A DNA stretch of 64,000 bases from Chloroflexi bacterium 54-19 (GTDB lineage Bacteria > Chloroflexota > Chloroflexia > Chloroheliales > Chloroheliaceae), in assembly GCA_001898225.1 (NCBI GenBank), contig MKTJ01000035.1, positions 32,258 through 96,257 on the forward strand, in the 5' to 3' direction. A program made the translations under genes and the position numbers. Below the pieces are notes generated by a model. It made no database searches. It was not told where the DNA came from and saw only the letters and a list, made by a program, of their open reading frames with translations. This document shows positions 54,792-63,961 of the stretch, in pieces; the first letter of the stretch is position 1; the number at the start of each line of letters is the position of its first letter.

Positions 54792-56342
54792 CTAGCTGCC
54801 ACTCGTCCGCACCAGTAGCACATAGCCCGCCGCTTCGTCTTGCTTGCGCCATTTCCCGGTCGCCAGCACTTCGTTTACCATTATGGCTTCCTCTGATTTG
54901 GGGTCGCGGACGTCCGCGAAGATATAGCGAGCATCCTGGTCGGGGTGGAGTGAATAAAGAGGCCGTTTCAGCCACAACCACAACCCCTGCCGGGTCTTGA
55001 CGTAAGGCGCCCAGGTATTCGAGATTGCCAGGGGAGCGTCGTCCGGCACCTGGCTTAAAAGGGCTTTGCCACTGGCCCAGCGCCCATCCTCTTTCGCCCG
55101 CAAAATCCGACCCCAACCGTTAGACACGCGAGGCCAGTACGCGGCATCGGGTGGGGCAATATTCACCCACAGGTTTATTATTATAACCAGCCCTACCAGT
55201 ACCGCGCACAGGGCCGGGATAAGACGGTTTCCCAGGCTTTTAAAGAGGCCGGGCGGGTTCTCCTTGAAAGCCGCCAGCGCGAAAATGGTCGCCACCAGCA
55301 GCCAGGGTATCACCGAAGGCTGGTAATGATAGTCTAAGGCGTCCCACTGGATACTCCGGTTCTGGGCCGCCAGCAGGTTTAAACCCACCGGGGGCAGAGC
55401 CATCAAAAGCGGTAAAGGACGCCATAACGGCAAAAAAGCCAGGGGCAGTAGCAGTAGCGGTATATATAACAACTTGCCGAGCAGAATGTCACCGTTTGGA
55501 AAAAGCTGCTGGAATCCCTTGACCGGGTCCACGAAGGGTGTAAAGAGGGCCGAAACAGGCGACCCCCCCGCGAAGGTGCTGCCCAACGCGAAACTCCCGC
55601 CCGTAGTAGCGGCCCGGATGACCAGCAAAGCCGCTCCAAACCAGGCAATCCCCAGGATAATTGGTGTCCAGATAAACCGCCGCTCCATCACCCGGTCCTG
55701 GGGTTTCCCTTTGCGGCGAGCCTGGCGGTCGGCCAGCCAGCCGTAGACCCCAAGCATCACAAGCACGAATCCATTTTCAGGGCGGCAGCACAGCGCCAGG
55801 GCCGCGAAAATAATAAACCAGGCTAGTTTCCGCCTGTACCAGAACCAGAAGGCCCATAGCAGGAACGACCCAGCCATGGGGCGTTCCCGCAACTCGTAAA
55901 GGTTCCCGTTCTCGACCACCGGCAATAACAGGTAGACCAGTCCCAGGCTCAGCCCGGCCCAGGCGCTCCCGATACGTTCTCGCGCCAGGAAATATACCGG
56001 GATGGCTCCCAGCGCCACTACGACCGTCTCCACTACCAATAAGGTCATTGGCGAGGGCGCTACCAGGTAAAAAGGGGCCATCAGGGCATAAATCAAGATA
56101 ACATCCGTACCCAGGAGGGAGCCGCTAAAGTCGGTGGCGGAGACCTGCAAGAAGCGGCCCTGGCTGGTATTCCAAATGGCTTGCTGGTAAAAGGCCAGGT
56201 CGAAACCATCCATGAAGTGGGCTAACCGGATGGCGTGTAAGAGGCTTATCGCAATTATGTACAGGATTATGAACAATCCCAGTAGAATACCGGGAAGGAG
56301 GGAGAAGAATCTTAAACGGGCGGACTGGGGCAATTGGCTCAA
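54792..56342 (-). CDS. DUF2079 membrane protein (GT-C-like)
   Basis: 516 aa, about 10-12 helices. After helix 1 comes FMDGFDLAFYQQAIWNTSQGRFLQVS, the DUF2079 hallmark, followed by a second-loop Glu/Asp motif LRERPMAG and CCRPENGFVL. The family is thought to be glycosyltransferase-like (DUF2079 belongs to the GT-C clan). TTG start at 56342, weak SD. Its neighbours on the same strand are the truncated GT and the four-helix protein. Confidence 0.75.
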   Translation of the reverse strand: MSQLPQSARLRFFSLLPGILLGLFIILYIIAISLLHAIRLAHFMDGFDLAFYQQAIWNTSQGRFLQVSATDFSGSLLGTDVILIYALMAPFYLVAPSPMTLLVVETVVVALGAIPVYFLARERIGSAWAGLSLGLVYLLLPVVENGNLYELRERPMAGSFLLWAFWFWYRRKLAWFIIFAALALCCRPENGFVLVMLGVYGWLADRQARRKGKPQDRVMERRFIWTPIILGIAWFGAALLVIRAATTGGSFALGSTFAGGSPVSALFTPFVDPVKGFQQLFPNGDILLGKLLYIPLLLLPLAFLPLWRPLPLLMALPPVGLNLLAAQNRSIQWDALDYHYQPSVIPWLLVATIFALAAFKENPPGLFKSLGNRLIPALCAVLVGLVIIINLWVNIAPPDAAYWPRVSNGWGRILRAKEDGRWASGKALLSQVPDDAPLAISNTWAPYVKTRQGLWLWLKRPLYSLHPDQDARYIFADVRDPKSEEAIMVNEVLATGKWRKQDEAAGYVLLVRTSGS

Positions 56343-56408
56343 ATTAGCTTTTGACCGGTAAAAAATTTAGAAAACTTTAAAAGTGAGCAATAAGATTTAA
56401 AAGCAGTA

Positions 56409-56434
56409 GGAGCGTTCCGGTTAAAGAACGCTCC
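56409..56434 (-). terminator. Perfect hairpin after the GYGQPQ-repeat gene
   Basis: GGAGCGTTC (56409-56417) and GAACGCTCC (56426-56434) form a perfect 9-bp stem. Short T-rich stretch follows on the minus strand. Weak T-tract, so attenuation or termination. Confidence 0.6.
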
Positions 56435-56452
56435 CCAAACCTGAGTTGCAAA

Positions 56453-57583
56453 TTACGGGTTAGCGGTAATCACCAGCAAAACGTTGTTATCCGAGCTGGT
56501 TCCCAATTCCGGGCCAACCTCCGAGCCAGGCAACAACATCAGCACCGCGACTTGCGAAGTTGAAGTATTGACAAAGACCTCGTACCAACCGCCCGCGCTG
56601 GTGATTTTATCCAGGTCGTCGCTGTTGGAGATGGAGCCCGCCGCCGCCGAAGTGGCATCAAGCCAGCCATCTTTCGGCAATTCAGTCGCGAAAAACTCTT
56701 TGATGGTGTCCGGGTCGTCGGCGCTTTCGTAGGCCTTTATTTCAGAGTTCGGGAGCGAAGCCAGGCCCGCCGCAAACTGAGTTTCCACGCTGGCCGGAAG
56801 TTGAATTTCCTTTGAGCTAGGATAGGTCGGTAGGCCGGACCCGGTAGTGGTACCACCTGCCTTTGTGGTTGGAACAGAAGCCGCTTTGGTAGTCGGGACC
56901 GGGGCTTTAGTGGTCGGAACTGCCGCCTTGGTGGTGGCCGCCGCAGCCGTTGTCGAAGCGCCTACGGTCGGTAGATTATTCCCGGCAGTCGTTTGCTGGG
57001 GTGCAGAGGTTGCTGTCGGTAAAGCCGCCACGGTAGTGCTGACTGCCGGAGTAGTCGCGGCGGGATTATTTACGGCAGCGGTCGTGCCGGTCCCGGCGGT
57101 GGCGCTTACCGCCGCCTGGGGTGTGCCGGTAGTGGTCGGGTTCGAGCCTTTATTGCCAAGGACCAGGAACGCCACCACACCGACGATGACCAGGGCCAGT
57201 ATGCCGACCCCGACCAGGATTAAAGGAGTATTCGAGCGCGGGGGTTTCGCTGGAGGAACCGGGCCGCCGCTGCCATAGCCGTACTGCTGGACCTGGGTCG
57301 GCTGGTAGTTACCGGGCTGGCCGTAATTCGGCTGTCCCTGGGGCTGACCATAGACACCCTGAGGCTGATTGTAACCGCCAGAAGGCTGGTTATACCCGCC
57401 CGGTTGAGGCTGGCCGTAACCCCCCTGGCCCTGGGGTTGACCGTACCCTCCGGTCGGTTGACCGTACCCACCTTGCGGTTGTCCATAGCCACCCTGACCC
57501 TGCGGCTGGCCGTAACCCCCCTGGCCTTGTCCATCCTGCGGGGGATAATTGTTTCCCCCATAATTGCCGTAGTTATTGCTCAT
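56453..57583 (-). CDS. Single-pass protein with GYGQPQ-repeat cytosolic domain
   Basis: 376 aa. Residues 1-117 are an extraordinarily biased Gly/Tyr/Gln/Pro/Asn tract of repeating GGYGQPQ units, a prion-like/low-complexity type. One transmembrane helix (about 120-142), then a Thr/Ala/Val-rich linker (about 148-255), and a small folded extracytoplasmic domain (about 258-376) with the pattern [18 protein letters not shown] and DGWLDATS, related to the following lipoprotein. AAGGAG 7 nt before the ATG. Function unknown; Gly/Tyr-rich tails can drive phase separation or polymer binding. Confidence 0.65.
   Translation of the reverse strand: MSNNYGNYGGNNYPPQDGQGQGGYGQPQGQGGYGQPQGGYGQPTGGYGQPQGQGGYGQPQPGGYNQPSGGYNQPQGVYGQPQGQPNYGQPGNYQPTQVQQYGYGSGGPVPPAKPPRSNTPLILVGVGILALVIVGVVAFLVLGNKGSNPTTTGTPQAAVSATAGTGTTAAVNNPAATTPAVSTTVAALPTATSAPQQTTAGNNLPTVGASTTAAAATTKAAVPTTKAPVPTTKAASVPTTKAGGTTTGSGLPTYPSSKEIQLPASVETQFAAGLASLPNSEIKAYESADDPDTIKEFFATELPKDGWLDATSAAAGSISNSDDLDKITSAGGWYEVFVNTSTSQVAVLMLLPGSEVGPELGTSSDNNVLLVITANP
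57400..57560. repeat. GGYGQPQ-coding tandem repeat
   Basis: Imperfect tandem repeats of about 18-24 nt at the 5' end of the minus-strand gene 56453-57583, encoding (G)GYGQPQ or GGYNQP units. Copies differ at synonymous sites, so it is an old or slippage-prone array. Confidence 0.7.
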
Positions 57584-57713
57584 AGAGATACTCCTTTTAA
57601 GTCGGGTCTAATCAGCGTGTTTTATTACTTTGCTTAGTAATTCAAAATAATTAATACGATTGGGCCGTTCCCCCATGAGCGAATAACAGGCCGCCAGGCT
57701 ACGAACTTAAAGC

Positions 57714-58277
57714 CTAACTGGCGGGGGTGGCTGTCGGAGCCGCGTTAGGGGTCGGTATAGGCGCGGTTCCGCCCTCAATAGCGATTACAACGTTCTGGTC
57801 CTTAGGGAGGGTGCCGTTATCTCGGAAGGTAGTCAGCCAGGTCGCCTTTGCGTCCGGGCCTAACAAGATAACCCCAACTACACGTTTTTTGCTTGCATCG
57901 GGTAAAGCCTTCTCAAAAGCCAGCACTACACCATTATTGCCAAGTTCATCACTTTTTAAGATGCTGGTGGAAACGTTGGTCCAGCCCCGTTTTGTCATTT
58001 CGGTATTATAGCTTGTCTGTAAATCGGCCAGACTCTGGCTGGTCTTATATACATTGACATTCTGCTCGACAATATCGGTCCGGTTGGGTAAGAGAACGGC
58101 GTTTCTAAAATCGTTGTTACTTGCAGCGGCAGGTACAGCCGTGAGCGACGAAGGGACGAATAAATCGTAGTTCGTATCCGCCGTCCCACCACAGGCGACC
58201 AGTAGCGCCGATAAAATCAGCATGCCCAGACCAAGGGCGGTAAATTTCAAATATTTCTTATTTGTAACAGCAGGCAT
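57714..58277 (-). CDS. Lipoprotein with the same small C-terminal domain
   Basis: 187 aa. Signal peptide with lipobox LVAC and Cys29 for lipid attachment. The globular part (about 55-165; NVYKTSQSLADLQTSYNTEMTKRGWTNVS, then VVGVILLGPDA) resembles the C-terminal domain of the preceding GYGQPQ protein (repeat of 'y..s.s.ee...fY..em...GW'). Pro/Thr-rich tail. It is the next gene upstream on the same strand; the pair look like partners at the membrane. SD GGAGGAAAGG about 13 nt upstream. Confidence 0.7.
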   Translation of the reverse strand: MPAVTNKKYLKFTALGLGMLILSALLVACGGTADTNYDLFVPSSLTAVPAAASNNDFRNAVLLPNRTDIVEQNVNVYKTSQSLADLQTSYNTEMTKRGWTNVSTSILKSDELGNNGVVLAFEKALPDASKKRVVGVILLGPDAKATWLTTFRDNGTLPKDQNVVIAIEGGTAPIPTPNAAPTATPAS

Positions 58278-58407
58278 TGAGTAGGTAGAAACCTTTCCTC
58301 CGTCTTCAGGCGGTTCAATACAACAACGCCAGGATTATTATATCCTGGTTTCAACCGGGTAATTATAACATATATCACTTTATACGGAAGTAATTTTTCA
58401 AAAAATG

Positions 58408-58441
58408 AGCCGGGAACCCAATTTTGTTAGGATTTCCGGCT
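58408..58441 (-). terminator. Hairpin downstream of thiolase
   Basis: AGCCGG (58408-58413) pairs with CCGGCT (58436-58441), with CATTTTTT beyond on the minus strand. It is the second of two hairpins (see 58464-58492) that end the thiolase transcript. Confidence 0.55.
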
Positions 58442-58463
58442 TTCAGAAGCATTAAAGGTTGAA

Positions 58464-58492
58464 CACCCGGCTTTTTAGACTTAAACCGGGTG
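58464..58492 (-). terminator. Hairpin directly after thiolase
   Basis: CACCCGG (58464-58470) and CCGGGTG (58486-58492) form the first hairpin after the thiolase stop; no strong T-tract on the minus strand, so it likely acts with the next one. Confidence 0.45.
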
Positions 58493-58506
58493 ATTTTGGG
58501 TTCAGA

Positions 58507-59694
58507 CTAAACCAGTTCGATGCTAAGCGCGACCGCCCCGCCCCCACCCAGGCACAACGTTACCAGGCCGCGTTTGCCGCCCGTATCCTGTAAGGCGTGA
58601 ATAAGGGTCGTCAGAATTTTTGCCCCGCTGGCCCCTATTGGGTGGCCGAGGGCAATGGCCCCACCCCGCACGTTTACTTTGTTCAGGTCCATTTTGAGTT
58701 CTTTGGCGTTTGCAAGCACCTGGGCCGCGAAAGCCTCGTTGACTTCGAACAGGTCGAAGTCGCCCAGTTGCATCCCGGTCTGCTCCAACAGCTTTTTGAC
58801 AGCCAGAGGCGGTGCAGCGAAGATATATTTCGGCTCAAGGGCAGCCGAGGCATAGCCGGTCACGCGGGCTTGCGGGGTCACGCCGTGTCTTTCGGCGGCG
58901 GCCCGGCTAAGCACCACCATTGCGCTGGCCCCATCACTCAGACCTGGTGCGTTTCCGGCAGTCACGACCCCGCCATCCGGTTTAAAGACCGGGGCCAGGC
59001 GGCTCAGGCTATCCAGGTTGGTATCGGGCCGGACCGGTTCGTCCGTATCAAAAACAGTCACGCTCTTTTTCAACTTGATTTCCACCGGCACGATTTCTCG
59101 CTTAAAGTCGCCCCGCTCAATCGCCTGGACCGCCTTGTGGTGGCTGTGATAGGCCAGTTCGTCCTGGGATTCGCGGCTGATGTCGAATTTTTCGGCGATA
59201 ATTTCGGCGCTAACCCCCATGTGGTGATTTTCAAAGGCACACCAGAGGCCGTCGTGAATTACCGAGTCAATCATCTGGCCGTTGCCCATCCGGTAACCGG
59301 AACGGGCGTTATCCAGCAGGTAAGGGGCCTTGCTCATGCTCTCCATACCCCCGGCTACAATCACGTCGCTTTCCCCGGCCTTAATCGAGTTAGCGGCAAG
59401 CATTACGGCTTTAAGGCCGCTCCCGCAAACCTTGTTGATGGTCAGGGCCGGGACCGAATCGGGCAGTCCGCCGAAAATCGCCGCCTGGCGGGCCGGGGCC
59501 TGTCCGATACCGGCCTGGACCACGTTCCCCATAATCACTTCTTCCACGGTTTCAGGCTTAATATTGGCCCGTTTGACCGCTTCCCGGATGGCGATGGCCC
59601 CAAGTTGAGGAGCCGTAAACCCGCTCAAAGAACCCAGGAATTTCCCGGTCGGCAACCGGGTAGACCCGGCAATCAAAACTTCATCGCTTTTCAT
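58507..59694 (-). CDS. Acetyl-CoA acetyltransferase (thiolase)
   Basis: 395 aa, the standard thiolase length. Nucleophile Cys90 (TINKVCGSGLKAV), His351 (GGAIALGHPIGASG) and acid/base Cys381 (LCLGGGGAVAL) match the Zoogloea thiolase triad in number and spacing. Condenses or cleaves acetyl-CoA units, in beta-oxidation or ketone/PHB synthesis; the genes beside it do not settle which. ATG at 59694 has AAGGAG 7 nt upstream; a longer in-frame reading to 59772 would add 26 residues with no thiolase match. It stands alone. Confidence 0.94.
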   Translation of the reverse strand: MKSDEVLIAGSTRLPTGKFLGSLSGFTAPQLGAIAIREAVKRANIKPETVEEVIMGNVVQAGIGQAPARQAAIFGGLPDSVPALTINKVCGSGLKAVMLAANSIKAGESDVIVAGGMESMSKAPYLLDNARSGYRMGNGQMIDSVIHDGLWCAFENHHMGVSAEIIAEKFDISRESQDELAYHSHHKAVQAIERGDFKREIVPVEIKLKKSVTVFDTDEPVRPDTNLDSLSRLAPVFKPDGGVVTAGNAPGLSDGASAMVVLSRAAAERHGVTPQARVTGYASAALEPKYIFAAPPLAVKKLLEQTGMQLGDFDLFEVNEAFAAQVLANAKELKMDLNKVNVRGGAIALGHPIGASGAKILTTLIHALQDTGGKRGLVTLCLGGGGAVALSIELV

Positions 59695-59887
59695 AAAACC
59701 ACTCCTTAACGCTCGACACTGAGCATTCTCTACCAAAGACCGGCTCGATTGCCGTCCAGAAGTCTTTTCCAACCCTCAAAAAGGCGGGAAAAGGCTCAAT
59801 TCCAAAAATTTATATACAGGTAACTTGATTCTAATCCTCATCGGGGTAAAAAGCAATTATTCTATTCTATACCAGCCGCCAGGAATC

Positions 59888-61177
59888 TTAATAGCTCTTT
59901 TGTTTAAGGGGAAGGATTCGCCGGATTTGGGCCAGGATAGAATTGCTCAAAGCCACCCCTGCCGCGATAGCTCCACCCAGGAAGGTGGCGGTTATCAGTT
60001 GCAAGATTCCATCATTGCTGCGGTTCTGGGATAAAGCCAGCATCCCGCCATAGATGCTCAGACCGGGTAAAAGCGGCAGCACTCCCGGTAGGGCGTAAAG
60101 GGTGGTTGGGGTATGGCGAATACGGGCCATCCACCAGCTAAACAGGCCCGCCCCAAAAGCCCCCAGGAAGGTACTTATCAGGGACGAATTGCTGGCTGGA
60201 AGGGCTAACAGGTAGATTAACCAGCCGAACCCGCCCGTCAAGCCTGCCCCAATAATTGACCTTTTCGGGGTGTGGTAGACCACCGCGTAACAGGCCGAAG
60301 CTATGACCGCCGCCGCCACCTGAATAGGGATTTGCCAGATTTCGCCTGGTGTGGTTTCCAGGGAGGCCCGGAAATTCAGGGTCTCGGCCACTTTGAGGGC
60401 CAACCCGGCCCCGCCCGCTACCGCCGTACCTTTGAGCAAGGTTTCCAGCACCCGCGAACCGCTGCTTAGCAAGTCACCTGCAATTCCATCCTGGACGCTT
60501 GCCAGCAACGCCGCCCCCGGCACCAGCATTATTATCCCGCCCGCGATAACCAGCGTTTCGTGAATCGACCAGCCCAGCCAGCTACTGAATAAAGCCAGGG
60601 CTGTCGCGATGGTCGCGCCGCTGAATTCGCCAAAGATGCGAGGGATATTGAAACGGGCCAGCGCCCACATCCAGAGCTGGACTAGCAAGGCGCTGACCAG
60701 GGTTATGGCCGAATCGAGGACACTCCCACCCAGCAACACCGTTACCCCGGCGGCGGTAGCGGCCCCGGCGGCCAGCCAGAGCCAGAAGGGATAGGGGTCC
60801 GGTTTGCCGTCAATTTGTTGGATTTCGCCCAGAACCTCGTCCGGGCTTAAGTGGCCCACTTCGGCCCGGCGCGAAAGGTCGTTGACGGCGGCTAACCGGC
60901 TCAGGTTTAAGGAGCGGCCCCGCACCCGCCGCACCAGGGTCAAGGGCAAATCGTGAGTGTCGCTGTTTATTGAAACAAAAATCCCGGTCGGGGTCACCAG
61001 GTTGTTCGAGTCGGTCACGCCAAAAGCCCGTGTCAGGTGGTCAATTGTTTCTTCGACCCGCGAGGTTTCGGCCCCACTTCGCAGCATTACCTCCCCGGCG
61101 TAGACGACGACCTGGAGCACTTTTTTCAAAAAAAGTTCCTGCGAACCTTGCGACAAATTTGCTTTAAATATACTCAC
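59888..61177 (-). CDS. ThrE-like threonine/serine exporter
   Basis: 429 aa. Soluble N-terminal DUF1212 domain (about 20-150; MLRSGAETSRVEETIDHLTRAFGV) followed by about ten helices in two halves (ThrE_2 type). Exports amino acids such as threonine and serine in Corynebacterium. Start is GTG at 61177 with AAGGG close upstream. Divergent from the UPF0303 gene. Confidence 0.85.
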   Translation of the reverse strand: MSIFKANLSQGSQELFLKKVLQVVVYAGEVMLRSGAETSRVEETIDHLTRAFGVTDSNNLVTPTGIFVSINSDTHDLPLTLVRRVRGRSLNLSRLAAVNDLSRRAEVGHLSPDEVLGEIQQIDGKPDPYPFWLWLAAGAATAAGVTVLLGGSVLDSAITLVSALLVQLWMWALARFNIPRIFGEFSGATIATALALFSSWLGWSIHETLVIAGGIIMLVPGAALLASVQDGIAGDLLSSGSRVLETLLKGTAVAGGAGLALKVAETLNFRASLETTPGEIWQIPIQVAAAVIASACYAVVYHTPKRSIIGAGLTGGFGWLIYLLALPASNSSLISTFLGAFGAGLFSWWMARIRHTPTTLYALPGVLPLLPGLSIYGGMLALSQNRSNDGILQLITATFLGGAIAAGVALSNSILAQIRRILPLKQKSY

Positions 61178-61315
61178 GACCCTTTAAGTTTTTCCCCTTT
61201 ACCTTACAGAACTTAAAAAGAAAGTTGGTGGCCTTATAACCATTTATACTATATGATACCAGAGAATTTGAACTAAAAAACCGATTCCATTCAAGGTAAG
61301 AAAACAGGAGAAAAA

Positions 61316-61801
61316 ATGGAAAACAACGCCGTTGATTATAACCGGCTTCTGGATGACCTGCGCCAGCAAGAAACCGATTTGCAGTTCACCCACTTTACCA
61401 ATGACGACGCCTATACCCTTGGCCAACTGGTGATTGAACTGGCCCGGCAGGATGGCCTTGCCATTACGGTTGATATTATCCGCCACGGCCAGCAGCTATT
61501 TCATGCCGCCAGGCCCGGCACTTCCAGCGATAACGACGAATGGATTAAACGTAAAGTCCGAACCGTCAACCGCTTCGGCCATAGCTCCTTCTACATGGGC
61601 ATACATTACAAACGCCAAAATACCACCATGGCGGAAAAAGCCTTGCTCGACCCGGCGGAGTTTGCCGCGCACGGGGGGAGTTTCCCGATTATTATCCGAA
61701 ACGTGGGGATGGTCGGCACCCTGACCGTTTCCGGCCTGCCCCAGGAGGAAGACCACAAACTCGTCGTCCGGGCTATCCGCAAGTTCCTTGAGGAAAACTA
61801 G
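61316..61801 (+). CDS. UPF0303 family protein (GlcG/HbpS-like)
   Basis: 161 aa, an alpha/beta fold. The family (yeast YBR137W-like; bacterial heme-degrading-domain-like HbpS/GlcG) has ITVDIIRHGQQLFHAARPG and the stretch RKVRTVNRFGHSSF. Heme binding is not shown here. SD AGGAG 6 nt before the ATG. Converges with the DUF4352 gene, 7 nt apart at their stops. Confidence 0.8.
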   Translation: MENNAVDYNRLLDDLRQQETDLQFTHFTNDDAYTLGQLVIELARQDGLAITVDIIRHGQQLFHAARPGTSSDNDEWIKRKVRTVNRFGHSSFYMGIHYKRQNTTMAEKALLDPAEFAAHGGSFPIIIRNVGMVGTLTVSGLPQEEDHKLVVRAIRKFLEEN

Positions 61802-61808
61802 CCGTTAC

Positions 61809-62390
61809 CTAACCGACATCAAATACAAAGCTGGCTTTTTGAGAAATGTTTGGAATGTCGTAGGCCAGCCGGAAATGATTAGCCCCTTTGGGGATTTCAA
61901 AGGTCAGCCAGCCCTGTTGCTTTTCACCCCTGGGTAAAACTTTGGTTGTAGGGAGAGATGGGTCTTTTCCGGCGAAAATTTCGGGGTAAGCGGGGTTCTG
62001 GCTGTCAAAGAGCCGCCAGTAACGCGGGTTAACCTCGATTCCACCTGGGGAATTGCTCTCCATAACGACATGATAAGCATGCATGGTGTGGTTTTCGCTG
62101 GCAACGAACTGGTCGTTAAAAATATCGGAATGGTCGGTATCGTCAACCGTCACGATATAACCGTAGCCAAAGAGGGTGTCACCGAGGGTGGAGGCGATTT
62201 CGTGGGGTGTGGCGGTGGCCTGGATTCCAACTACTTTGTTATCCTGGGAAGTAACCCGGGCAGAGGTTCGGGTTTGAGGCGAAGGTTGTTTTGTAGAATT
62301 AGACCACCAGAACCCACCCAGCCCGGCCAGGATAATTATCCCAATTCCTACAATTGCCAGTAAAATCTTAGTGCGTTTTCGGTTTTCCAT
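61809..62390 (-). CDS. DUF4352 membrane-anchored protein
   Basis: 193 aa with one N-terminal helix (about 8-29), a Ser/Thr linker and a DUF4352-type Ig-like domain (about 65-192; GYGYIVTVDDTDHSDIF, LPRGEKQQGWLTFEIPKGANHFRLAYD). Extracytoplasmic; family members are often immunity or stress-related lipoproteins with unclear role. Weak SD. Confidence 0.7.
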   Translation of the reverse strand: MENRKRTKILLAIVGIGIIILAGLGGFWWSNSTKQPSPQTRTSARVTSQDNKVVGIQATATPHEIASTLGDTLFGYGYIVTVDDTDHSDIFNDQFVASENHTMHAYHVVMESNSPGGIEVNPRYWRLFDSQNPAYPEIFAGKDPSLPTTKVLPRGEKQQGWLTFEIPKGANHFRLAYDIPNISQKASFVFDVG

Positions 62391-62856
62391 AATTACTACT
62401 CGTTGGTTAATCCCGAAATTTCGATTTTCAATAAGCTACCTGCCCCACCTGCAAGGGTTTGAAAGGTGGCTCAGGTGGGTATTGTTTATATTCTACCTTG
62501 CAAAAACCCGCCGGTAAATATGCGGGTCTTATGGTCATGTATGAGGCCGTAGTACTTATTACTGACCTTAAAAGATTGATACAGGACCCCGATTCAAGGC
62601 TTTCGTAATCTTTTTGTAATGTTGATTTGCTAAAATACGCCCGTAAGTTATTTTGCCTGAAATAAAGGTTTCCAGAATACAAATTGTTTGGTCCTAGTTT
62701 ACATCCCGCCCAAATCCTTCTAATATCTGCTCGTTTGAATTGACACCATTTACCAGGGTTGGTTCAGTCAATTTTTACCCTTCTTGATTATAATTAGCAG
62801 TTTTATGCAGTTGACGCTGTCTGTTTTCTGCCTGCCTAGCATGGAGGTTTTTTGTT
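62391..62856. promoter_or_regulatory. Spacer before the GH5 gene
   Basis: 466 nt without a convincing gene. A long hairpin is formed by CCCACCTG (62444-62451) and CAGGTGGG (62472-62479). A TATAAT at 62789-62794 with a poor -35 lies before the gene at 62857. No RNA gene recognised. Confidence 0.4.
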
Positions 62857-63945
62857 ATGGCCCGTTATAAGGCTATTTTTAAGAGTGTGAGTGTTTTATT
62901 TATCTTTTTATCTTTATTAGTAACAATTGTTCCCCATTTTACTAACGCAGCCACCCTCAACCAGGGCCCGGCGTCGGTCAGCGGAAACCCGGTCCTGGGC
63001 CAACCCCTGGCTGTCAATGTAACTTTTAATGCCCCGACCGGGGGTAACCCGGCAGCTTATATGCTTGATACGGAGGTATTTTCCGGGGTTACTGGGGCCA
63101 AAGTTGCCCAATTTTCCGAGGCTTTTACCTTGAACGCAGGACAATCTATCAACAGGAGCTATACCTTGCAGACAGCAGGGTTGGCCGCCGGGAAATATAC
63201 TGTCAAGCAGGGGTTGTTCAGTCTCGATTGGAAAACCCTGTTTAGCTGGAATGATGGGTCCGCTTCTGTAAACCTGGTTGCGCCGTCCGTTGCAGCCCCG
63301 GCAACCACCTGGCAAACCGGGGGTAAACTGGTTTCGGCCAATCCGGTTGCCAATTCCAACCTGCAACTGGCCGGGACTTTTGGGGTGGCGGTTTCAGGTA
63401 GCTACATCCTGGACATGGAACTTTATAATAGCCAGAACGTCAAAGCCTACCAGTATTATGAAGCTCGCAACCTCACGGCTGGTGTAACCCAGAGTGTTAC
63501 CTGGAATATGACGCCCACTGTGGCTGGTCCTTACAAGCTCAAAGTGGGGATATTCACTCCTGACTGGCAGCAAAAAGCCTGGAATGATGCTGCGGTATCT
63601 TTTAATGTCACCACCGGAACCAGCAGTCCCGTAGCCCCAACCCAGGTTAATCCCTCGGCTCCGGTAAATTCCCAGGGTTTCCTGCGGGGTGTTAACCTTG
63701 CGGGGGCCGAATTTACTTCCGAAAAAATTCCGGGCGCCTATGGGGTTGATTACACCTATCCCACGACTGCCGAACTTGATTACTATAACAGCAAAGGTTT
63801 GAAATTAATCAGGTTACCTTTTTTATGGGAGCGGGTCCAACCGGCTCTCTGGGGTGATTTGAACCAGACCGAACTGGCCCGGATTGATGCGGTTGTGGCG
63901 GCGGCCAAAGCTCGAAACATGCAAATAATTGAAGGTTGGACATAA
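62857..63945 (+). pseudogene. Secreted GH5-type glycoside hydrolase, truncated
   Basis: 362 aa. Signal peptide (1-32), two tandem beta-sandwich domains of about 85-100 aa each (about 33-145 and 148-255), a short Pro/Ser linker, and from about 273 the start of a GH5-like catalytic barrel: GFLRGVNLAGAEF, YPTTAELDYYNSKGLKLIRLPFLWERVQPALWGDL, ending MQIIEGWT and a stop. In family members this position continues with a His-Asn-Tyr segment and about 250 more residues holding both catalytic Glu. The break coincides with a perfect inverted repeat (63936-63961), so the gene is probably cut by an inserted element. Confidence 0.7.
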
Positions 63946-63961
63946 ATCAAAGAATGTCCAA
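63936..63961. mobile_element. Inverted-repeat edge of a possible insertion element
   Basis: TTGGACAT (63936-63943) and ATGTCCAA (63954-63961) form a perfect 8-bp stem with a 10-nt loop, exactly where the GH5 reading frame departs from its family. A terminal or subterminal hairpin of an IS is the best explanation, but only the first 65 bases are in view, so family and orientation are unknown. Confidence 0.4.

Noticed and set aside
57400..57560. GYGQPQ repeats as a CRISPR array
   Set aside because: Repeat units are contiguous, in frame and coding, with no spacers.
58597..59709. Plus-strand 370-aa ORF opposite thiolase
   Set aside because: Long because of high-GC codon bias on the other strand; no family motif.
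62428..62682. Minus-strand 84-aa ORF in the spacer before the GH5 gene
   Set aside because: TTG start without SD, biased end and no recognised family; not supported.
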